Origin: Clostridia bacterium
GTDB taxonomy: Bacteria; Bacillota; Clostridia; Christensenellales; Aristaeellaceae
Length of the DNA stretch: 64,000 nucleotides
Direction: 5' to 3'
NCBI GenBank assembly: GCA_017448975.1
Contig: JAFSKN010000029.1
Location: 1-64,000, forward strand
Shown here: one piece after another, positions 8,515 through 16,360 of the stretch
Layout of the letters: every line of letters starts with the position of its first letter
How positions within the stretch are numbered: position 1 is the stretch's first letter
Notes under the pieces: generated by a model
Told to the model about the DNA's origin: nothing
Databases searched by the model: none
Seen by the model: the letters and a program-made list of their open reading frames with translations, nothing else
Position numbers and translations under genes: made by a program

Positions 8515-9657
8515 ATGAAAGAACGTATGAGTAACGGTAGTATGGATTTCCATAATTCTAACCGTTTTAGGCCTGATACTGTAATAGCTAATATCGCAAA
8601 GCAAGTGGAAACAGTAACTAAAGGATATGTTAAATTTGAAGTGGGAGAATATGATGGCCCAATAGTACCAAAGGTTGGAGCTTATCAAAAGATACTAATC
8701 TCAAAGGAATCCCCATCTTCTGATCATATAAACGATCAATCTGAGCATGTTATAATTAATCCTTCTGATATGAAATATGAATTCTATTTAACAACTCCAA
8801 ATTATAAGAACTACAAATTCAGAATACTGTTCTTTTCATACTGTTTGGGCAAGTATCCAGTTAATCTAATTCCTGAGGAAGGAATTGCTCTAGAGTTATT
8901 TAATGAAATTGAGAATATCTGCATCGTTCAAATCAATTCTTTTGAGGAACTAAATCAGTCAATAAACAGCATATTGAATACAAAGAGAATACAATACATA
9001 ATTCAATCACTAATATCTACTTCAAGTAAAAAGCCACCACTAAACGAAATAGTTGATGTGAATAACGATGCGGAAAATAAAAAAACACAATTGCAGCATT
9101 CAATTGTTTCCTATCGTGTTCAACAAGGGAAAAGAGTTATGATCACAAATAATATGATGAGAGAACTCATAGAGCGAGGCAATAGAATACTGCTATTAGT
9201 TTTACGATACACGAATGGTCACTTAAAATCTTATAACTTGCGAACATTTTATGAAAAGTACTTACTATTTAAATTTTCTACAAGAGGTATCCGATCATCT
9301 AAAACAATTCTTAACCCACATACCTCAATGACAATAATAGAAAGAATTGGAGATCTTCATTTTTCTACTTTTGAAGGTTTCTATAAAGTGAAATCATCAG
9401 ATTTGATTTCTCAAATTTTGGATATAAAAAAACTGTTCAGATTTCATAATAGTAATAGTTTAGACAAACACTTGTATGATTCGTATAAAGAATATCCCAT
9501 AGTTCTGGTTATAAAGCAGGATTCTCTTAAGAAGCGCATTCTTGACATTATTAATATGTATAGTATTTTATCCAAACCAGAAGAGGAGCCATCCTTCACA
9601 AACGGATACACTCTTGCGGTGGTATATTCATTACTGAACGATTTGGCGAAAAAATGA
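8515..9657 (+). CDS. Unrecognised protein coupled to the EEP nuclease gene
   Basis: This 380-residue protein starts at ATG, 3 bases after the upstream stop; AAGGAG lies in the tail of that gene. It is soluble, lysine- and isoleucine-rich, without a signal peptide or clear transmembrane helix. No enzymatic motif was recognised. A long middle section (residues 180-330) is rich in basic and aromatic residues and could bind nucleic acid. Tight coupling to an EEP-fold enzyme suggests a sensor, targeting subunit or immunity partner. This is inference from gene order only. Confidence 0.7.
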   Translation: MKERMSNGSMDFHNSNRFRPDTVIANIAKQVETVTKGYVKFEVGEYDGPIVPKVGAYQKILISKESPSSDHINDQSEHVIINPSDMKYEFYLTTPNYKNYKFRILFFSYCLGKYPVNLIPEEGIALELFNEIENICIVQINSFEELNQSINSILNTKRIQYIIQSLISTSSKKPPLNEIVDVNNDAENKKTQLQHSIVSYRVQQGKRVMITNNMMRELIERGNRILLLVLRYTNGHLKSYNLRTFYEKYLLFKFSTRGIRSSKTILNPHTSMTIIERIGDLHFSTFEGFYKVKSSDLISQILDIKKLFRFHNSNSLDKHLYDSYKEYPIVLVIKQDSLKKRILDIINMYSILSKPEEEPSFTNGYTLAVVYSLLNDLAKK

Positions 9658-10177
9658 TATATTTCCACTAATACTGAAAATTCTGTTTGATTTCCCGCAA
9701 AGTTTTCAGTACAATTTGTTTGTAAGAATATCAGTGTTAAAAGAGGAGCACTCATGACCATCAGGCACCACTATATTGCCCCCATTCGGCCATTCTACGA
9801 GAGTGATTCTCATTAAAATCATTATGGGGATAAGTGATCATAGTATTCTCAATGAATGGAAGCTGATCAACGCTTGTGAGGGAAAGTAGAATGCGAAAGA
9901 AATTGACCTAATTGATTGAGAGAAACGAATCGTTATGCAGGTTTCCACCGCCTGCAAACCTGAAAAGACCCAGCATACTGCGATATATAAAACAATAAAG
10001 AAGAGAGAACGCGGATGAAACACGAACTGGAACGGCTTGGTGCATTCTGCGGTCCTCGGTGGCCACAGTTGCGGTTTGTGAACAGCCGGGCTTGCTGCAT
10101 AAACGGCCGCATATTTATACAGAAATTTACCTCTGGGGGGGTTAACGTCGGGGCCCTGTCGGCGCGGATAGCAAGCC

Positions 10178-10366
10178 TTAAGGGCTATCCCCGCGGCCGG
10201 CATCTGTATAGGCGTCCACTGTGCTAGTGCCTACGGCAAGGCTACCACACCGACTGCCCAACATAAACCCCACGCCGAAAAATTCCCTTACCAAATCGTG
10301 AATATGTGCCAAGCTCCCCTCCAGTGCCAGTTCCATGAATTCCTTTGCAGGAGACTTGAATGTTAA
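10178..10366 (-). pseudogene. Possible gene fragment, minus strand
   Basis: On the minus strand an open frame ends at a TAA (10180-10178). Its translation is protein-like (…ELALEGSLAHIHDLVREFF and on through a glycine-rich stretch). An internal ATG in the frame has only a weak ribosome site. It resembles a truncated coding sequence more than an intact gene. No family was recognised; the base composition is higher in GC than its neighbours. Confidence 0.25.
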
Positions 10367-10433
10367 TCTACAATTGCACCATTTTCATACAGGATACTTT
10401 TTATCTCGGAAATTGATTTCTGACAGTTTATAA

Positions 10434-10613
10434 ACCTATTTAAAATTCTATTCTTCTTCCGAAGAATTGAAGATCGCGTTGCAGAGAGCATACACAGACG
10501 TGGATATACGATGGGAAGAAATGGATACAGAAGAATTATACTGCTGGTGGGAAAGATATAAAGCTGAGGGAGATGATTTCCCAACTATATCATTTGACAA
10601 CAATGAAGAATAG
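10434..10613 (+). pseudogene. C-terminal remnant of a lost gene
   Basis: A 59-codon open frame with no start codon near its beginning ends at TAG (10611-10613). The translation is strongly acidic and protein-like (DVDIRWEEMDTEELYCWWER followed by an acidic tail). It begins right after a stop and has no ribosome site, so it is probably the tail of a deleted gene. It ends 35 bases before the 247-residue protein gene at 10649. Confidence 0.4.
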
Positions 10614-10648
10614 AAATCCATGCTTCATGAGAAACGGAGGAATTAGAA

Positions 10649-11392
10649 ATGGCTGAAAACAAGGGTATTCTTCATAATTGGTCAGAAAAAGAAAAAACGG
10701 AGGCATTTCAAATAATAGCGGAAGTCTGCTATGATAAAAACTTTGGAAGGCTTTCAAAATCTGACATGGAGGTGCTTCTGTTTTCTATCTATCTGGAACA
10801 TTGCTTAAAAAACAATTTGGCGTATGATGACTATACACTTGCGATTCAATTAGGTATTCCGGAAACTCGTGTCAGAAACCTGAAAGTGAAGAAGGAGCTC
10901 CAGTATCCATATTCGGAATATGATTGGAAAATAGCATTTGTAAATCGTATTAAATACGCAAAATATGATGACAAAAAGGCATTGGTCAAGGTAAGCATCC
11001 CTGATCCCAATGTCCGACGAGATGTGGAACATTACGTTGATTCACAGAACTGGTACTCAGAATACCAACTGAACTCAAAGCTTTTACAAATGCGAGCAGA
11101 CCAATTTATCGAAATGTGTATGCAATTATATTCCGACATTCCAGTAGATGGAGAAATTGGCATAGAGACAAAGAAGCAAATAGAAGAACGGTTGAAAGCT
11201 GCTCAGTCAAGCGACTGGGCCAAAGAATCGGCGTCTGATATTTTCGCCAGAATTAATGAAGAAGGATTTAAAAACTGTTGGAAAGATGTCATCAAATCAG
11301 GTTCAAAAGTGGCGATTAAGGCTGTGCTTTCTCTAATCCCGTTTGGTGCGGAGTTCCAGGAAGTGATTGACTATTTTATTCAGAAACTATGA
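10649..11392 (+). CDS. Unrecognised island protein, copy 2 (247 aa)
   Basis: This is a full-length paralogue of 5251-5997. Most differences are conservative and lie in the first 20 residues and around residue 165. The HTH-like stretch near residue 75 and the hydrophobic C-terminal helix are conserved. CGGAGG lies 9 bases before the ATG. It stands 107 bases before the NACHT-WD40 gene, whereas the other copy precedes the SIR2 gene. Conservation with codon-level divergence argues that both copies are functional and perhaps adapted to different partners. Confidence 0.7.
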   Translation: MAENKGILHNWSEKEKTEAFQIIAEVCYDKNFGRLSKSDMEVLLFSIYLEHCLKNNLAYDDYTLAIQLGIPETRVRNLKVKKELQYPYSEYDWKIAFVNRIKYAKYDDKKALVKVSIPDPNVRRDVEHYVDSQNWYSEYQLNSKLLQMRADQFIEMCMQLYSDIPVDGEIGIETKKQIEERLKAAQSSDWAKESASDIFARINEEGFKNCWKDVIKSGSKVAIKAVLSLIPFGAEFQEVIDYFIQKL

Positions 11393-11499
11393 GTTGTTAA
11401 TAGAATCATTCACAAAATTCTGCAACGACTGTTTGAGAACGTATAAAGCCGATCCATAGAAGTTTTATCCTCAACACAAATGAACGAGGTGGAAAAGCG

Positions 11500-14400
11500 A
11501 TGGTAAAGATTCTTCATTTGGCTAATTTGCATTTTTTCAGAGACGCGCAGGCGAATAGTATGAAAAACGTCCTGCTGAAGGAAGCCCGCGCCGTTCATGA
11601 TTTGCAGGACGGAGAGAAGCTGCTGATTATCACCGGAGATTTCCATAACTATTGGGACGAGGATTATGCAGCCGTAGAATCCTTTATTAAAAACCTGATT
11701 GAAGCGATGAACATTGACCCGACCCAGGACGTTTTTATTATTCCAGGCAATCACGATGTGGGTAATGAGCGTACTTTGCAATCTCTGTTGGAGAAAAAAG
11801 ATACTAGTTGGAGGCTCCATAATAAGATTGCAATTACCATGCTAAAAAATGGTGATATGAGCTTTCTTGAATTACGTTTGCAAGCTTTCCTCCCTTACAG
11901 TGATTTTGCCCACCGTATCGAGGTATATACTGAGGATGAAGCAAACGCGCTTCTTCCCGCAAGGGTGCATGTGCGTTCCTGGCGGGGGAAGCTGAACATT
12001 CTGCACCTGAACACCGCGCTTGTGGCGGATGGCACTGCAAAAGACAGCCAAATGGTGGATGTTGAATCGGCCGTTTCGGACGATGTGCGGGCTATGCTGA
12101 TGAAGGACGGCCTTCCCGTTCTGGTGTTGGGCCACAATAACTTTTTCGATTTGGATGAAAAACAGCAAAAGCTTCTTCAAACCGCGTTCGGGAATCTTGA
12201 GCATCCGAATGTCAGCGCTTATCTATGCGGGGACACGCACAAAATTAACCCGGACGATCTGAAAAAAAGAATTCTCCTTCATCCAAATGATACGACCGAT
12301 CCCGGGATAGCAAACATCATCTGCGTCAAAGGTATTTCCGATAATCACGATACCTATTCTGATTTTGGGTTCTTCTGGCATGAATGGAATGAAAGCTCGG
12401 ATGCAGTGCTTGCGCGCTTAAAAAGCTGGGATAACGATTCTCTTTCAGATTACTACGACAATGTAAAAGGGAATATACGATACAAAATGCGCAATAGCAG
12501 GGCTGTCACAGCGTGGCCCTCCCCCGCCCCGATTCCCGCAACCGTCCCTGCGTCCTCCGCTCAGGATTCCGAACTGAAAATGTACCTAAAAGACCTTCTT
12601 CGCCGCACGCGGGACAATCATCCCAGCTTTGTGCTGCTGAAAAACGACGGCATTGACGAGCAATTGTATCCCGGCGTGAAAGAACCGAAACAGTTTGAAA
12701 CGCTGGGAAAGACGAAGACAGAAGGCGAGGATGCCAAAAGCGCCATCCCTGTGTGGGACATCATCCGGAAAAGCTGGACAAAAGGAAAAAAGCGCAATAT
12801 TGTGATCGAAGGGAAAGGCGGCATCGGCAAGACCGTCACCCTGTTCGGCATGACGGACAGCGAGGACAGCGCGCTGCCCCCCGCCGTCTATGTACCCATG
12901 CATAAACTGGTGGACAGGGAAGGAAATTGTATCACCTTAGCGCAGTATATACGAAAGCTGTCCGATAAACACGGGCAGGAAATTCTTGACCTGGCGGACA
13001 GCGGCTGGGATGCGCAGAGGGGCCCCAGGCTGCTGATCCTGCTGGACGGTTTCAACGAAGTGCCGGCGGACAAACGCCGGACGATTCTCCATATGATCAA
13101 CGACTGGAACGTCTGTTCCGGCGCGCAGTTGATTGTTGTTTCCCGTTCCATGGACGGTGTCCATCTGTCGAAGGAACTGGCGGATCATCCCATTGCCATC
13201 GAGCTGGAGCCGCTGTCCAAGGAGACAGCGAAAGCGTACCTGGCGAAATTCCCCGATATCGTCATTCCCCCTGACTCGTCGCCGCTCTGGAATGTTTTGA
13301 CGATTCCTCTGTTTCTGAAATTCTATCAAAAAACCGATCATTTGGCAGAATGCACAAGCGACGGATACACTCTTGCGCTTAAAGAGTCAAAGAGTGATGG
13401 TGCACTCATTTGGAATCTTCTTCAAAGGGAACTGCTTCGGGTTGATAGTGAAATATGGGTGCTGAGATGTGCTTTTGCGTGTGAGTATATTCTCCCGTAT
13501 ATAGCTTTCGCTTTGGAACAAGAACAACGATTTACAATCAAAAAAGAACGGATATTGAAACTGATAACAGAAGTACACGCCTCCATTAACATGGAGAGGC
13601 TCCCACGTCACCTCACAGATATTGTGAACAAATACAAGGCACGTCATCATGGTTACCCTGATTTGTCTACAATTGAATGGTATCGCACCATATTAGATGA
13701 TATTGGGTTGTTGAGAATAACAGAACAAGCAGACACACTTGATTACAGCTATTGTTTCATCCATCAGTTTTATCGAGACGTCCTGGCAGGGGTGTGGTTG
13801 GTCAATCAGGCGGAAATGATGAAAGCGGAAGATGAGTTGCCGGAGGTATGGCAACGCTCGGTAAATCATGTTGTGATGGACTACGCAGCAGATCTGATAG
13901 AAGACGCAGAAGCAGCAAAGCTTTGGGAAACGAACCGTAAGATTCGCCCCACTAATCCTTCTTTTACCTACACAATGTTGGAATTGCAAAAGCGGCGGAA
14001 CTCCAGTCTCGAAAATTTGGACTTCTCCGGCATGGATCTACGTGAAATAAGTCTTACCCATTACCTTGGTAAAGAGCAGGATGATATAAATGATTTAAAG
14101 CTGTTCAGCAAAGCTGAACTATCGATAAACACCTACTTAGACGAAAGTGTCTTTCATAATCCAGGGCATGAGGGAACTGTTGGTTGCGTTGAAGCTGCCC
14201 AAAATGGACAATGCATCAGTGGCTCAGATGATGGTACACTGAGAATTTGGGATCCCATGACAGGACACTGCTTGAAATACATGTCGCCAGAAGGGAATGA
14301 AGGGTGGATTACCTGTATGGCTATCCTGCCAGATGGACAGATAGTCAGTGGATCACACGGCAATATCCTACGAGTATGGGATGCTTACACAGGTTATTGT

Positions 14401-16278
14401 CATCAAATCCTTCAGGGGCATACCGATCAAATCACTTGTGTGACGACTCTTCCGAATGGAAATGTGGTCAGTGGATCGTATGATGGCACATTACGCATTT
14501 GGAATCTGAAAACTAGGGAATGCCTGCGTGTCTTAAAAGAACATGAATATGGAATCCATTGTGTTGCAGTACTTCCTGATAGAAGAATAATCAGTGGCTC
14601 GTCTGACAATACACTTCGTGTGTGGGATGCCGCCACAGGCCAATGTTTGCAAACCCTGGAGGGACATGAAGGCTGGATTCGCTGCATGACCATTCTCCCG
14701 GATGGACGGGTTGTTAGCGGGTCATATGACCACACCCTGCGTGTGTGGGATGCCGCCACAGGCCAATGTCTGCAAACCCTGGAGGGGAATGAAGACGGTA
14801 TCACCTGCATGACCATTCTCCCGGATGGGCGGGTGGTCAGCGGATCGTCTGACCACACCCTGCGTGTGTGGGATGCCGCCACAGGCCAATGTCTGCAAAC
14901 CCTGGAGGGACATGAAGATGGTATCACCTGCGTGACCGTTCTCCCGGATGGGCGGGTGGTCAGTGGGTCTAGGGACAACACCCTACGGGTGTGGGATGCC
15001 GCCACAGGCCAATGTCTGCAAACCTTGGAGGAGCATACAAACTGGATCACCTGTCTGGCTGTTCTCCCGGGAGGACTAATTGTCAGCGGTTCAATTGACA
15101 GGACTTTGCGGGTCTGGGATTTATACTCTGGCCAATGTCTCTGGGTATTGGAACAGCGCAGAAATGCTTTCAATATCATCACTATTCTTCCAGATGGACG
15201 GGTGGTCAGCGGGTCGTCTGACAACACTTTGCGGGTGTGGAACGTCGAGACTGGTCGATGCCTCCATACCATAACTGGCCATACGGATAGAATCAACTGC
15301 ATGGCAGTTTTCCCGGACGGGCGCTTAGTCAGTGGGTCGGATGATCATACTCTTCGAATATGGGATACCAGTACAGGTCATTGTCTACAAACAATAATAG
15401 GGCATATAGGCCGAATTACCTGTTTATTGGCTTCCCCAGACGGGCATATCATTAGTGCTTCGGATGACCACACCCTTCGTGTATGGGATAGCCTTACAGG
15501 TCAATGCCTGTTTACACTAGAAGGCCATTCGGGATGGATCAATAGCGTAATCTTTCACCCTGATGGCTATGTGGTCAGCGCTTCGTCAGATAGTACTCTT
15601 CGGGTGTGGGATATCGCAACTGGTCAATGCTTGCATGTACTAGAGGGACATACAAAACGGATCAGTTGCTTAAGTATTCTCCCAGATGGCCTGATTATCA
15701 GTGGATCAGATGATAACACCCTACGGATCTGGGATATCAAAAACGATCATTGCTTGCATACCTTAAAGGGACATCTAGGTTGGGTTACCTGCATTGCAAT
15801 TCTGCCGGACGGTCGGGTAATTAGCGGATCGGATGATAATACCCTTCGAGTGTGGGATGTTTGGACAGGCAATTGCTTGCAAATCCTAAAAGGCCATACG
15901 GACAGGGTCAATTGTGTTTCTGTGCTCCTGGACGGACGGGTAATCAGCGGGTCGAATGACCGTACCCTTCGTATATGGGATATTGATAATGGCCGATGCC
16001 TACAGACCATTTCAGGGCACACCGGAGCCGTGATCTGCATGACAGTTCACCAAGAGGGATGGGTGATCACAGGAGCGGATGATAACACTCTGCGGCTGTG
16101 GGATACGCAGACGGGAAAATGCCTTGATATATTTGAAACATTGGAAGTCGATGTTTCAAATATGGATCTCTCCAAGGCTATTCTCACAGATAAATTAGCA
16201 ACGCTGCTCTGGCAAAACGGAGCAAAAATCTCAGATGCAGACTATGAACGTTATATAAAACTGCGACGTCAGGAATAA
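11500..16278 (+). CDS. Metallophosphoesterase-NACHT-WD40 STAND protein
   Basis: This 1592-residue protein has three parts. Residues 1-260 are a calcineurin-like phosphoesterase with ITGDFHNYW, IPGNHD and VLGHNN. The first metal motif reads ANLH instead of DxH (N9), and the last reads GDTH instead of GHxH (D245). Residues about 400-760 are a NACHT NTPase with Walker A GKGGIGKT (438-445), Walker B LLILLDGFNE near 510, and a VVSRS sensor. Residues 890-1540 contain 16 WD40 units with a 41-residue period, enough for two propellers. The layout is effector, switch and ligand receptor, as in NLR-type immune proteins. GAGGTGGAAAAG precedes the ATG. The phosphoesterase may be inactive or have changed metal use. 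Confidence 0.85.
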   Translation: MVKILHLANLHFFRDAQANSMKNVLLKEARAVHDLQDGEKLLIITGDFHNYWDEDYAAVESFIKNLIEAMNIDPTQDVFIIPGNHDVGNERTLQSLLEKKDTSWRLHNKIAITMLKNGDMSFLELRLQAFLPYSDFAHRIEVYTEDEANALLPARVHVRSWRGKLNILHLNTALVADGTAKDSQMVDVESAVSDDVRAMLMKDGLPVLVLGHNNFFDLDEKQQKLLQTAFGNLEHPNVSAYLCGDTHKINPDDLKKRILLHPNDTTDPGIANIICVKGISDNHDTYSDFGFFWHEWNESSDAVLARLKSWDNDSLSDYYDNVKGNIRYKMRNSRAVTAWPSPAPIPATVPASSAQDSELKMYLKDLLRRTRDNHPSFVLLKNDGIDEQLYPGVKEPKQFETLGKTKTEGEDAKSAIPVWDIIRKSWTKGKKRNIVIEGKGGIGKTVTLFGMTDSEDSALPPAVYVPMHKLVDREGNCITLAQYIRKLSDKHGQEILDLADSGWDAQRGPRLLILLDGFNEVPADKRRTILHMINDWNVCSGAQLIVVSRSMDGVHLSKELADHPIAIELEPLSKETAKAYLAKFPDIVIPPDSSPLWNVLTIPLFLKFYQKTDHLAECTSDGYTLALKESKSDGALIWNLLQRELLRVDSEIWVLRCAFACEYILPYIAFALEQEQRFTIKKERILKLITEVHASINMERLPRHLTDIVNKYKARHHGYPDLSTIEWYRTILDDIGLLRITEQADTLDYSYCFIHQFYRDVLAGVWLVNQAEMMKAEDELPEVWQRSVNHVVMDYAADLIEDAEAAKLWETNRKIRPTNPSFTYTMLELQKRRNSSLENLDFSGMDLREISLTHYLGKEQDDINDLKLFSKAELSINTYLDESVFHNPGHEGTVGCVEAAQNGQCISGSDDGTLRIWDPMTGHCLKYMSPEGNEGWITCMAILPDGQIVSGSHGNILRVWDAYTGYCHQILQGHTDQITCVTTLPNGNVVSGSYDGTLRIWNLKTRECLRVLKEHEYGIHCVAVLPDRRIISGSSDNTLRVWDAATGQCLQTLEGHEGWIRCMTILPDGRVVSGSYDHTLRVWDAATGQCLQTLEGNEDGITCMTILPDGRVVSGSSDHTLRVWDAATGQCLQTLEGHEDGITCVTVLPDGRVVSGSRDNTLRVWDAATGQCLQTLEEHTNWITCLAVLPGGLIVSGSIDRTLRVWDLYSGQCLWVLEQRRNAFNIITILPDGRVVSGSSDNTLRVWNVETGRCLHTITGHTDRINCMAVFPDGRLVSGSDDHTLRIWDTSTGHCLQTIIGHIGRITCLLASPDGHIISASDDHTLRVWDSLTGQCLFTLEGHSGWINSVIFHPDGYVVSASSDSTLRVWDIATGQCLHVLEGHTKRISCLSILPDGLIISGSDDNTLRIWDIKNDHCLHTLKGHLGWVTCIAILPDGRVISGSDDNTLRVWDVWTGNCLQILKGHTDRVNCVSVLLDGRVISGSNDRTLRIWDIDNGRCLQTISGHTGAVICMTVHQEGWVITGADDNTLRLWDTQTGKCLDIFETLEVDVSNMDLSKAILTDKLATLLWQNGAKISDADYERYIKLRRQE
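14600..15050 (+). repeat. Near-identical 123-bp WD40-coding tandem repeats
   Basis: Within the NACHT-WD40 gene, four consecutive units (CAATGT landmarks at 14641, 14764, 14887 and 15010) are exactly 123 bases apart. They share the coding segment for TLRVWDAATGQCLQTLE almost base for base, while the outer WD40 units are diverged. This points to recent unit amplification or gene conversion. Confidence 0.85.
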
Positions 16279-16360
16279 AACAAGATTCCATATGTGGTAA
16301 TGCAAAAAATAGAAATGGATGGAAGTTACAAGTTGAACAATCTATTTGGGGGATAGCAGC

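Larger units (their letters stand above)
9658..10648. other. Long non-coding gap with gene remnants
   Basis: No intact gene is visible in 990 bases. A 20-codon reading frame at 9754-9816 has a good AAGAGGAG and may be the beheaded start of a lost gene. Hairpin-rich, GC-richer DNA lies at 10140-10200 (GATAGC/GCTATC arms), and two protein-like fragments follow. It separates the two modules of the island and looks like a recombination scar. Confidence 0.45.

Noticed and set aside
10015-10227. A 70-codon plus-strand gene
   Set aside because: It runs through hairpin-rich DNA, has an implausible composition (many Arg, Gly, Cys) and only a poor ribosome site.
14600-15050. Non-coding tandem repeat
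   Set aside because: The 123-base period is exactly 41 codons and keeps the WD40 pattern and reading frame, so it is coding repeat structure.
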